A stretch of 64,000 nt of DNA from positions 1,396,501 to 1,460,500 of the forward strand of contig NZ_LT629733.1 in the NCBI RefSeq assembly GCF_900104785.1, written 5' to 3'. The notes under the pieces were generated by a model, which saw only the letters and a list, made by a program, of their open reading frames with translations, had not been told where the DNA came from and ran no database searches. Below, in pieces: positions 55,909-64,000 of this stretch; positions within the stretch are counted from its first letter, which is position 1; each line of letters starts with the position of its first letter. The translations under genes were made by a program, and so were the position numbers. This DNA comes from Formosa sp. Hel1_31_208 (GTDB taxonomy: Bacteria > Bacteroidota > Bacteroidia > Flavobacteriales > Flavobacteriaceae).

Positions 55909-56091
55909 ATGGCAAAGATTAAAGTAACAAAAGTAAAAAGCGCAATAAATCGTACGCAAACTCAAAAGAGAACATTAGAGGCTCTTGGGTTAAATAGAAT
56001 TGGTCAAACCAAAGTGCATGATGCGTCTCCAAGTATACTTGGAATGGTAAGTAAAGTTTCACATTTAGTTTCTGTAGAAGAAACAAAATAA
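55909..56091 (+). CDS. rpmD: 50S ribosomal protein L30
   Basis: 60 residues: KIKVTKVKSAINRTQTQKRT and EALGLNRIGQTKVHDASPSI. Complete. 9 bases to rplO. Confidence 0.95.
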   Translation: MAKIKVTKVKSAINRTQTQKRTLEALGLNRIGQTKVHDASPSILGMVSKVSHLVSVEETK

Positions 56092-56100
56092 TAAGATACA

Positions 56101-56553
56101 ATGAACTTAAGTAATTTAAAACCAGCAAAAGGTTCTGTAAAGAGTCAAGGTAAAAGAGTAGGTCGAGGACAGGGTTCCGGAAAAGGTGGTACTGCAACAC
56201 GTGGTCACAAAGGAGCAAAATCTCGGTCTGGTTACTCTAAGAAATTAGGTTTCGAAGGTGGTCAAATGCCACTTCAAAGACGAGTTCCTAAATTTGGATT
56301 TAAAAATATTAACCGCGTAGAATATCAAGGTGTAAACTTAGATAAGTTACAAGAGTTAGTAGATAACAAGAAAATAAAAGATGCAGTTGATTTTCAAACT
56401 TTAGTAGATCTAGGTTTGGCTGGAAAGAATGAATTAGTAAAAATTCTTGGTCGAGGCGAATTAAAATCAAAATTAACAGTAACTGCTCATAAATTTACTG
56501 CTTCAGCAAAAGCTGCAATTGAAGCTGCAGGTGGAGAAGCTGTAACTTTATAA
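56101..56553 (+). CDS. rplO: 50S ribosomal protein L15
   Basis: 150 residues with the glycine-rich N terminus (KRVGRGQGSGKGGTATRGHK) and FEGGQMPLQRRVPKFGF. 12 bases before secY. Confidence 0.96.
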   Translation: MNLSNLKPAKGSVKSQGKRVGRGQGSGKGGTATRGHKGAKSRSGYSKKLGFEGGQMPLQRRVPKFGFKNINRVEYQGVNLDKLQELVDNKKIKDAVDFQTLVDLGLAGKNELVKILGRGELKSKLTVTAHKFTASAKAAIEAAGGEAVTL

Positions 56554-56565
56554 GAACACTTTAGT

Positions 56566-57918
56566 ATGAAATTTATAGAGACATTAAAAAATGTTTGGAA
56601 AATAACTGAGCTCAAAGACAGAATCATTTTAACACTTGGTCTGCTTTTGGTGTACCGTTTTGGTGCTCAAGTTGTTTTACCGGGTATTGATGCAAGTCAG
56701 TTAGGTGGTTTAGCCGATGGTACAAATGAAGGTATATTAGGAATTCTTAATATGTTTACAGGTGGGGCTTTCGCTAATGCGTCGGTATTTGCATTAGGTA
56801 TTATGCCTTACATTTCAGCTTCAATTGTGGTGCAGTTGATGGGAATTGCGATTCCTTATCTGCAAAAACTACAAAAAGAAGGTGCTAGTGGACAAAAGAA
56901 GATTACTCAAATTACACGTTGGCTAACGATAATCATTTGTTTATTCCAAGCACCTGGGTATTTAGCAAGTTTACAACCAGCATTTGGTATTCCTTCTACG
57001 GCATTCTTATTAGGTACAGGTCCAACATTTTATATATCTTCAGTGATCATCTTGGTGACTGGGTGTATATTCGCAATGTGGTTAGGTGAAAAGATTACAG
57101 ATAAAGGTATTGGTAATGGTATTTCATTATTAATTATGGTTGGTATTATTGCAACTTTACCACAGTCATTCATTCAAAATGCTGCATCTCGTTTAGACGG
57201 TGGTGGAAATGGTGGATTAATGATGATCTTAATCGAACTCGTTGTTTGGTTTGTAATCATTCTAGCATCAGTCATGTTGGTAATGGCAGTTAGAAAAATA
57301 GCCGTTCAATACGCAAGAAGGACAGCGTCAGGTGGTTATGAAAAAAACGTGTTTGGATCGAGACAATTTTTACCTCTAAAGCTAAATGCATCAGGAGTAA
57401 TGCCAATTATCTTCGCACAAGCAATTATGTTCGTGCCTAGTTTAATTGGGAAGTCTTTTGGTTCATCAAGTGAAGTGGGACAGTGGATGCAAACACAGTT
57501 TAATGATCCTTTCGGATTATGGTACAACGTAGTGTTCGCATTATTAATTATCATCTTTACGTATTTCTATACGGCGATTACGGTTCCTACGAACAAAATG
57601 GCTGATGATTTAAAACGAAGTGGTGGTTTTATTCCAGGGATTCGTCCAGGAACTGAGACTTCAGAATATTTAGATAAAATAATGTCACAAATAACCTTAC
57701 CAGGTTCTATTTTTTTAGCATTAATAGCTGTGTTCCCAGCAATTATTGTAAAGCTTATGGACGTGCAAGGTGGATGGGCATTATTCTTTGGTGGCACATC
57801 GCTACTAATTATGGTTGGAGTTGCAATAGACACCATGCAACAAGTGAATTCATATCTGTTGAATAAACATTATGATGGCTTGATGAAAACTGGTAAAAAT
57901 AGAAAAGCGGTAGCTTAA
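56566..57918 (+). CDS. secY: Protein translocase subunit SecY
   Basis: 450 residues with ten membrane segments. Conserved parts: YRFGAQVVLPGID in TM1/plug region, FALGIMPYISASIVVQL, and GGFIPGIRPGTETSEYLD. Forms the inner-membrane protein channel. In many bacteria adk and map follow; here infA follows directly after 9 bases. Confidence 0.97.
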   Translation: MKFIETLKNVWKITELKDRIILTLGLLLVYRFGAQVVLPGIDASQLGGLADGTNEGILGILNMFTGGAFANASVFALGIMPYISASIVVQLMGIAIPYLQKLQKEGASGQKKITQITRWLTIIICLFQAPGYLASLQPAFGIPSTAFLLGTGPTFYISSVIILVTGCIFAMWLGEKITDKGIGNGISLLIMVGIIATLPQSFIQNAASRLDGGGNGGLMMILIELVVWFVIILASVMLVMAVRKIAVQYARRTASGGYEKNVFGSRQFLPLKLNASGVMPIIFAQAIMFVPSLIGKSFGSSSEVGQWMQTQFNDPFGLWYNVVFALLIIIFTYFYTAITVPTNKMADDLKRSGGFIPGIRPGTETSEYLDKIMSQITLPGSIFLALIAVFPAIIVKLMDVQGGWALFFGGTSLLIMVGVAIDTMQQVNSYLLNKHYDGLMKTGKNRKAVA

Positions 57919-57927
57919 TTCAATACT

Positions 57928-58143
57928 ATGGCAAAACAAGCAGCAATAGAACAAGACGGATCAATCATAGAAGCATTATCAAATGCGATGTTCCGAGTTG
58001 AACTAGAAAATGGTCATATCGTGACTGCACATATTTCGGGTAAAATGCGTATGCATTACATTAAATTGTTACCTGGAGATAAAGTTAAATTAGAAATGAG
58101 TCCTTACGATTTAACGAAGGCTCGCATAACTTATAGATACTAA
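57928..58143 (+). CDS. infA: Translation initiation factor IF-1
   Basis: 71 residues, OB fold: [20 protein letters not shown] and [20 protein letters not shown]. Binds the 30S A site. 4 bases before rpmJ. Confidence 0.96.
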   Translation: MAKQAAIEQDGSIIEALSNAMFRVELENGHIVTAHISGKMRMHYIKLLPGDKVKLEMSPYDLTKARITYRY

Positions 58144-58147
58144 TACG

Positions 58148-58264
58148 ATGAAGGTAAGAGCATCAATTAAAAAGAGAAGTGTTGACTGTAAATTAGTCCG
58201 CAGAAAAGGTAGACTTTACGTCATTAACAAAAAGAATCCTAGATTCAAACAAAGACAAGGGTAA
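58148..58264 (+). CDS. rpmJ: 50S ribosomal protein L36, zinc-free form
   Basis: 38 residues ([20 protein letters not shown] then [18 protein letters not shown]), 4 bases after infA and 2 before rpsM. Of the usual C-C-C-H zinc ligands only C14 remains; the other positions are S11, N27 and F33. It thus cannot bind zinc in the usual way. Confidence 0.95.
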   Translation: MKVRASIKKRSVDCKLVRRKGRLYVINKKNPRFKQRQG

Positions 58265-58266
58265 TT

Positions 58267-58641
58267 ATGGCAAGAATTGCAGGTGTAGACATACCAAAAC
58301 AGAAAAGAGGTGTAATCTCTTTAACTTATATCTACGGATTAGGTAGAAGTAGAGCACAAGAAATTTTAGCAACAGCTAAAGTAGACGAGAGCATCAAAGT
58401 AGAAGATTGGACTGATGAGCAAATTGGAGCAATCCGTGACGCTGTTGGAACTTATACTATTGAAGGTGAATTACGTTCTGAAACACAATTAAACATTAAG
58501 CGATTAATGGATATTGGATGTTACAGAGGAATTCGTCATAGAGCTGGACTTCCATTAAGAGGTCAAAGAACTAAAAACAACTCTAGAACGAGAAAAGGTA
58601 GAAGAAAAACGGTTGCTAACAAGAAAAAGGCAACTAAATAA
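58267..58641 (+). CDS. rpsM: 30S ribosomal protein S13
   Basis: 124 residues: [33 protein letters not shown] and [20 protein letters not shown]. Contacts P-site tRNA and L5. Followed by a 105-base gap. Confidence 0.97.
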   Translation: MARIAGVDIPKQKRGVISLTYIYGLGRSRAQEILATAKVDESIKVEDWTDEQIGAIRDAVGTYTIEGELRSETQLNIKRLMDIGCYRGIRHRAGLPLRGQRTKNNSRTRKGRRKTVANKKKATK

Positions 58642-58655
58642 TAACATAGACATTA

Positions 58656-58728
58656 GTCATTAGTTTTAAACGTTAGAGGAATCTGTTCGAAATAGAAATG
58701 TTTAGGATTCTAACAACTGAAAACTGAC
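58656..58728 (+). promoter_or_regulatory. Long imperfect hairpin before rpsK
   Basis: GTCA-tta-GTTTT (58656-58667) pairs with AAAACTGAC (58720-58728), and further in GTTAGAGGAATC (58672-58683) pairs with GATTCTAAC (58706-58714) with a 3-base bulge. It fills most of the 105-base gap between rpsM and rpsK and ends 19 bases before the ATG. No promoter element seen. Confidence 0.45.
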
Positions 58729-58746
58729 AACTAGAAACTTAATAAT

Positions 58747-59130
58747 ATGGCAAAGTCAAGTACTAAAAAACGTAAGGTAATAGTAGATGCTGTTGGAGAA
58801 GCGCATATTGCAGCCTCTTTTAATAACATCATAATCTCTTTAACAAACAAAAAAGGAGACGTTATTTCATGGTCATCAGCTGGTAAAATGGGATTTAGAG
58901 GTTCTAAGAAGAACACACCCTACGCTGCTCAATTAGCTGCAGAAGATGCATCTGGAGTTGCAAAAGAAGCTGGTCTCAAAAAAGTGAAAGTATACGTAAA
59001 AGGTCCTGGTAACGGTAGAGAATCTGCAATTAGATCAATTCATAATGCAGGTATCGAAGTAACTGAAATTATCGATGTTACGCCATTACCACATAATGGA
59101 TGTAGACCTCCAAAAAGAAGAAGAGTTTAA
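58747..59130 (+). CDS. rpsK: 30S ribosomal protein S11
   Basis: 127 residues: [20 protein letters not shown], the glycine-rich [20 protein letters not shown] and C-terminal [18 protein letters not shown]. Part of the platform near the E-site codon. Confidence 0.97.
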   Translation: MAKSSTKKRKVIVDAVGEAHIAASFNNIIISLTNKKGDVISWSSAGKMGFRGSKKNTPYAAQLAAEDASGVAKEAGLKKVKVYVKGPGNGRESAIRSIHNAGIEVTEIIDVTPLPHNGCRPPKRRRV

Positions 59131-59171
59131 TTTATACATAAAATTGAATTAATGTCAACTATATTATATAG

Positions 59172-59200
59172 TTGATATTGGTTTTTTATGTGTAAATTTG
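59172..59200 (+). promoter_or_regulatory. Internal promoter before rpsD
   Basis: TTG (59172-59174), an 18-base spacer, TAAATTTG (59193-59200): a full consensus. A weak hairpin of 9 bp (59155-59163 with 59167-59175) precedes it and may end some read-through from rpsK. The rpsD-rpoA-rplQ part can thus be transcribed separately. Confidence 0.68.
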
Positions 59201-59244
59201 CAAACTGAAAAATAATTATTAACAAGTATCAACGAGAGATCAAC

Positions 59245-59283
59245 GTTTATCGAAGGATAAGATTAAGACCTTAATTCATAAAC
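59245..59283 (+). promoter_or_regulatory. Nested stems in rpsD leader, candidate S4-binding site
   Basis: GTTTAT (59245-59250) pairs with ATAAAC (59278-59283); within it ATTAAG (59262-59267) faces CTTAAT (59270-59275). The leader from the promoter to the ATG is about 100 bases, long for this region. In E. coli S4 represses its own operon from a leader. Confidence 0.42.
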
Positions 59284-59304
59284 ACTCTCAAAACAAATTT
59301 AAAA

Positions 59305-59910
59305 ATGGCAAGATATACTGGTCCTAAAACTAAAATAGCCCGAAAATTCGGTGAAGCTATTTTTGGAGATGATAAGGCTTTTGAAAAAAGAAATTATCCT
59401 CCAGGTCAACACGGTGGAAATAAGCGTCGTGGAAAAAAATCTGAATATGCTATCCAGTTAATGGAAAAGCAAAAAGCAAAATATACGTATGGTATATTAG
59501 AAAAGCAATTCAGAAACATGTTCAAAAAAGCAACTGCTGCTCAAGGTATTACAGGTGAAGTATTACTTCAACTTTGTGAGTCTCGTTTAGATAATGTCGT
59601 TTTTAGAATGGGATTGTCTCCATCTCGTAGTGGAGCAAGACAATTAGTGTCTCACAGACATATCACTGTTAATGGTGGTATTGCTAACATTCCTTCTTAC
59701 CAATTAAAAGCTGGTGATGTTGTAGCTGTAAGAGAAAAATCAAAATCATTAGAGTCTATCGAAAATTCATTAGCTAATTCTAGCAATGTATACGAATGGA
59801 TCACTTGGAATAATGACACAAAACAAGGAACTTATGTTTCTGTTCCAGAAAGAATCCAGATTCCAGAAAATATCAACGAACAATATATCGTTGAATTATA
59901 CTCTAAATAA
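59305..59910 (+). CDS. rpsD: 30S ribosomal protein S4
   Basis: 201 residues: [39 protein letters not shown] and S4 domain [20 protein letters not shown]. No zinc-type cysteine cluster at the N terminus. Starts 30S assembly. Confidence 0.97.
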   Translation: MARYTGPKTKIARKFGEAIFGDDKAFEKRNYPPGQHGGNKRRGKKSEYAIQLMEKQKAKYTYGILEKQFRNMFKKATAAQGITGEVLLQLCESRLDNVVFRMGLSPSRSGARQLVSHRHITVNGGIANIPSYQLKAGDVVAVREKSKSLESIENSLANSSNVYEWITWNNDTKQGTYVSVPERIQIPENINEQYIVELYSK

Positions 59911-60005
59911 TTAATTAATCATATTGCTATTTGGCCAAAGGATTTATTAGTGTTCTTCAAACTTATAAATCGCGCAACTAAGTAACAATTAAAACGAAGA
60001 AAAAT

Positions 60006-60998
60006 ATGGCAATATTAAATTTTCAGAAGCCCGACAAAGTAATCATGATTGATTCTACTGAGTTTGAAGGCAAATTTGAATTTAGACCTTTAGAACCAGG
60101 TTATGGATTAACGGTAGGTAATGCTTTACGAAGAGTATTATTATCGTCTTTAGAAGGTTTCGCAATTACATCAATTAGAATTGAAGGTGTAGACCACGAA
60201 TTTTCTACAATTGCTGGTGTAGTTGAGGATGTAACAGAAATGATTTTAAACTTAAAGCAAGTTAACTTTAAGCGCCAAATTGATGAAGTGGACAACGAAT
60301 CTGTTTCAATTTCTATCTCTGGACAAAATCAAATTACAGCTGGTGACTTCCAAAAGTTTATTTCTGGGTTTCAAGTTTTAAACAAAGACTTAGTGATTTG
60401 TAACTTAGATCCTAAAGTAAACATCAATATGGAGATTACTATTGAAAAAGGTAGAGGTTATGTTCCTGCTGAAGAAAATAAAAAGGCTTCTGCACCAATT
60501 GGAACTATCTTTACAGATTCAATTTACACGCCAATAAAAAATGTGAAGTATAGCATTGAAAACTTCCGTGTTGAACAAAAAACCGATTTTGAAAAATTAG
60601 TTTTTGAAATTATCACAGATGGCTCAATCGCACCTAAAGATGCCTTAACTGAAGCAGCCAAAATATTAATTCACCACTTTATGTTATTCTCTGATGAGCG
60701 TATCACTCTAGAGGCTGATGAAATTGCACAAACAGAAACTTATGATGAAGAATCACTTCACATGAGACAACTATTAAAAACTAAGTTAGTAGATATGGAT
60801 CTTTCTGTACGTGCATTAAACTGTTTAAAAGCTGCGGAAGTAGACACTCTAGGAGACTTAGTATCTTTCAATAAGAATGACTTAATGAAGTTCCGTAACT
60901 TTGGTAAGAAGTCTCTAACAGAGCTTGAAGAGCTTGTAAACGTTAAAGGTCTTAACTTCGGAATGGACTTAGCAAAATATAAATTAGATAAAGATTAA
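60006..60998 (+). CDS. rpoA: RNA polymerase subunit alpha
   Basis: 330 residues. The N-terminal domain has [20 protein letters not shown], which nucleates polymerase assembly. The C-terminal domain has [20 protein letters not shown] and [15 protein letters not shown], the DNA- and regulator-binding helices. Between S4 and L17 genes as in other bacteria. Confidence 0.97.
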   Translation: MAILNFQKPDKVIMIDSTEFEGKFEFRPLEPGYGLTVGNALRRVLLSSLEGFAITSIRIEGVDHEFSTIAGVVEDVTEMILNLKQVNFKRQIDEVDNESVSISISGQNQITAGDFQKFISGFQVLNKDLVICNLDPKVNINMEITIEKGRGYVPAEENKKASAPIGTIFTDSIYTPIKNVKYSIENFRVEQKTDFEKLVFEIITDGSIAPKDALTEAAKILIHHFMLFSDERITLEADEIAQTETYDEESLHMRQLLKTKLVDMDLSVRALNCLKAAEVDTLGDLVSFNKNDLMKFRNFGKKSLTELEELVNVKGLNFGMDLAKYKLDKD

Positions 60999-61059
60999 TA
61001 CGTCATATTTTGCTCCTCAATAGTGAGTTGTAGCAAGATGATGATTAAAACAAAATGTC

Positions 61060-61530
61060 ATGAGACACGGAAAGAAATTTAACCATTTAGGAAGACAAAC
61101 TGCTCATAGAAAAGCGATGTTAGCTAATATGGCATGTTCGTTAATCGAGCACAAACGTATCAACACAACGGTTGCTAAAGCAAAAGCTTTAAAACAATTT
61201 GTAGAACCAATGCTTACCAAATCAAAGGTAGATACAACACACAATAGACGTATCGTTATGTCAAGATTAAGACAAAAAGATGCGGTTACTGAATTGTTTA
61301 GAGATGTTGCAGTGAAAATTGCTGATCGTCCTGGTGGTTATACAAGAATCATCAAATTAGGAAACAGACTTGGTGATAATGCAGATATGGCAATGATAGA
61401 GTTAGTAGATTACAATGAAATCTACAATGCTGGTAAGAAAGAGAAGAAAACAACACGTAGAAGCAGAAGAGGTGGTTCTAAAGCTACTACTCCTCCTGTA
61501 GAGACAACAGCAACTAACGAAGAAGAATAA
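61060..61530 (+). CDS. rplQ: 50S ribosomal protein L17 with C-terminal tail
   Basis: 156 residues. The conserved core [20 protein letters not shown] with [20 protein letters not shown] is followed by a 30-residue tail, first basic ([16 protein letters not shown]) then Thr/Glu-rich. E. coli L17 has 127 residues. Last gene of the cluster, with a terminator after it. Confidence 0.96.
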   Translation: MRHGKKFNHLGRQTAHRKAMLANMACSLIEHKRINTTVAKAKALKQFVEPMLTKSKVDTTHNRRIVMSRLRQKDAVTELFRDVAVKIADRPGGYTRIIKLGNRLGDNADMAMIELVDYNEIYNAGKKEKKTTRRSRRGGSKATTPPVETTATNEEE

Positions 61531-61553
61531 ATGTTAATAAGCATTTAATATAT

Positions 61554-61587
61554 AAAGGATAATCTATTTTAGATTATCCTTTTTTTT
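61554..61587 (+). terminator. Terminator of ribosomal protein cluster
   Basis: 13-bp stem (61554-61566 with 61570-61582; core GGATAATCTA / TAGATTATCC), three-base loop and an eight-T run. A strong intrinsic terminator. Confidence 0.9.
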
Positions 61588-61616
61588 ATGCAATTTTGTA
61601 AAACTTTTTTTAGCAA

Positions 61617-62720
61617 ATGAAATATAACAAACGTAATAAAGCCTTGATCCTCTTAGCCGATGGTACAATTTTTCATGGAAAATCAATCGGAAAAGAAGGG
61701 TCTGCATTTGGTGAAGTTTGTTTCAATACAGGAACAACAGGATACCAAGAAATCTTTACTGATCCTTCGTATTATGGGCAACTCATGGTGGCCACCAATG
61801 CACACATTGGAAACTATGGTACGAAATCTGACGAAGTTGAATCTGATTCAATTAAAATCTCAGGATTAATCTGTAAAAACTTTAGCTTTAATTATTCACG
61901 TCCAGCAGGTGATAAGTCTTTAGAAGAGTTCTTTGAAGACTATAATCTTTTAGCCATATCAGATGTCGATACTAGAGCACTAGTAAGTCATATTAGAGAT
62001 CATGGTGCCATGAATGCAGTAATTTCAACCGATGTAGATAATATTGAAGGTCTTAAGAAACAACTCGCTGAAGTGCCAAGTATGGAAGGTCTTGAATTAG
62101 CATCTCAGGTGTCTACAAAAGAACCCTACTATTACGGTGATGAAAATGCAAAGTATAAAATCGCAGCTTTAGATATCGGTATCAAAAAGAACATTCTTCG
62201 CAATTTTGCGCAACGCGACGCTTATATTAAAGTGTTTCCATACAACTCAACTTTCGAAGATTTAGAAGCATTCAAACCAGATGGTTATTTCTTGTCTAAT
62301 GGACCAGGAGATCCAGAGCCTTTAGTTGAGGCACAAGCTGTGGCTAAAGAGATTATCAAACGAGATTTACCATTATTCGGAATTTGTTTAGGTCATCAAG
62401 TTATTGCATTGGCAAACGGAATTTCAACCTATAAAATGCATAATGGACACCGAGGAATTAACCATCCTGTAAAAAATCTATTGACGACTAAAGGTGAGAT
62501 TACCTCCCAAAATCATGGTTTTGCTATCAACAGAGAAGAAACGGAAGCACATCCAGATATAGATATTACACACGTGCATTTAAATGACCATACAGTAGCA
62601 GGAATCAAAATGAAAAACAAGAATTGCTTTTCGGTACAATATCATCCTGAAGCGAGTCCTGGACCTCATGACTCTGCCTATTTATTTGATGAATTTATCA
62701 AGAACATTCAAAAAAACTAA
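61617..62720 (+). CDS. carA: Carbamoyl phosphate synthase small subunit
   Basis: 367 residues. N-terminal half LADGTIFHGKSIG then GEVCFNTGTTGYQEIFTDPS; the C-terminal class I glutamine amidotransferase domain has the nucleophile Cys in LFGICLGHQ and HPEASPGP with the catalytic His. It supplies ammonia from glutamine for carbamoyl phosphate in pyrimidine and arginine synthesis. carB is not next to it. Confidence 0.95.
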   Translation: MKYNKRNKALILLADGTIFHGKSIGKEGSAFGEVCFNTGTTGYQEIFTDPSYYGQLMVATNAHIGNYGTKSDEVESDSIKISGLICKNFSFNYSRPAGDKSLEEFFEDYNLLAISDVDTRALVSHIRDHGAMNAVISTDVDNIEGLKKQLAEVPSMEGLELASQVSTKEPYYYGDENAKYKIAALDIGIKKNILRNFAQRDAYIKVFPYNSTFEDLEAFKPDGYFLSNGPGDPEPLVEAQAVAKEIIKRDLPLFGICLGHQVIALANGISTYKMHNGHRGINHPVKNLLTTKGEITSQNHGFAINREETEAHPDIDITHVHLNDHTVAGIKMKNKNCFSVQYHPEASPGPHDSAYLFDEFIKNIQKN

Positions 62721-62724
62721 TAAC

Positions 62725-62760
62725 AAAAAAGCAATGATTTTTAATTTTCATTGCTTTTTT
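62725..62760 (+). terminator. Terminator of carA
   Basis: 13-bp stem AAAAAAGCAATGA / TCATTGCTTTTTT (62725-62737 with 62748-62760) and a T-rich loop; the T run completes it. It starts 5 bases after the carA stop. Confidence 0.85.
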
Positions 62761-62835
62761 CCTTTTACGAAAACATTATCGTTGAGATATTATGCAATTC
62801 TACTTTGTTGACATAGAAATCGATTAACAATTTCG

Positions 62836-62843
62836 TAAATTTG
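62836..62843 (+). promoter_or_regulatory. -7 promoter element of eno
   Basis: TAAATTTG matches TAnnTTTG, 33 bases before the ATG at 62877. A TTG at 62808-62810 is 25 bases upstream, just outside the usual spacing. Confidence 0.5.
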
Positions 62844-62861
62844 AAATGTAAACAACAATAA

Positions 62862-64000
<1,139 letters not shown>

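Overview
The window is a gene-dense, AT-rich chromosomal segment from a member of the Flavobacteriaceae (phylum Bacteroidota). Four things point there: the protein sequences; promoters of the type TTG-N(17-23)-TAnnTTTG in place of the E. coli -35/-10 pair; the absence of strong Shine-Dalgarno sequences before most genes; and the gene order of the ribosomal protein cluster, which has no tuf, adk or map in it. I cannot fix the genus. No rRNA, tRNA, CRISPR array, prophage or insertion sequence was seen, and no gene-free stretch exceeds 300 bases.

Layout. 1-12.7 kb: the 3' part of a DUF389 membrane protein gene; an MlaFE-type lipid ABC transporter pair; a secreted PafA-type alkaline phosphatase with a NucA-type nuclease one base downstream; a minus-strand run of a KAS III-like enzyme, proC, a methyltransferase and a glycosyltransferase; gcvP; and a UbiA-like membrane protein. 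12.7-15.9 kb: a minus-strand cluster of a GbsR/MarR-type regulator, a DCC1-like protein, a TIGR01777-type epimerase, an ECF sigma factor and a zinc-binding (ZAS) anti-sigma candidate. Two near-identical palindromes flank the regulator gene and look like its operators. 15.9-23.5 kb: an M3 peptidase, purK-purE, a gene fusing hypoxanthine phosphoribosyltransferase to adenylate kinase, obg, a DUF4136 lipoprotein and a DoxX-like protein. 23.6-44.1 kb: a very large alpha-2-macroglobulin-like protein with an intact thioester motif, a TPR protein, Mpl, an MFS transporter, dienelactone hydrolase, PaiB-like and DUF1569 proteins, RadC, a deacetylase-like protein, a YjjG-type phosphatase, RarA, a rhomboid protease, RlmB and a BamA/TamA-like outer membrane protein.

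44.2-61.5 kb is the str-S10-spc-alpha ribosomal supercluster, from rpsL to rplQ, including fusA, secY, infA, rpmJ and rpoA. Most gaps there are under 20 bases. The few wider gaps (before rplC, rpsH, rpsK and rpsD) each hold an RNA that could fold, and the rpsD gap also holds a canonical promoter. These are candidate autoregulatory leaders. carA and the 5' part of eno follow.

Most of the window is core housekeeping. The best leads are the palindrome-bracketed regulator/sigma cluster, a possible small RNA downstream of purE, the HPT-ADK fusion, the r-protein leader candidates, a run of genes whose promoters sit almost on the start codon (probable leaderless mRNAs), and a degenerate dispersed intergenic repeat after obg.
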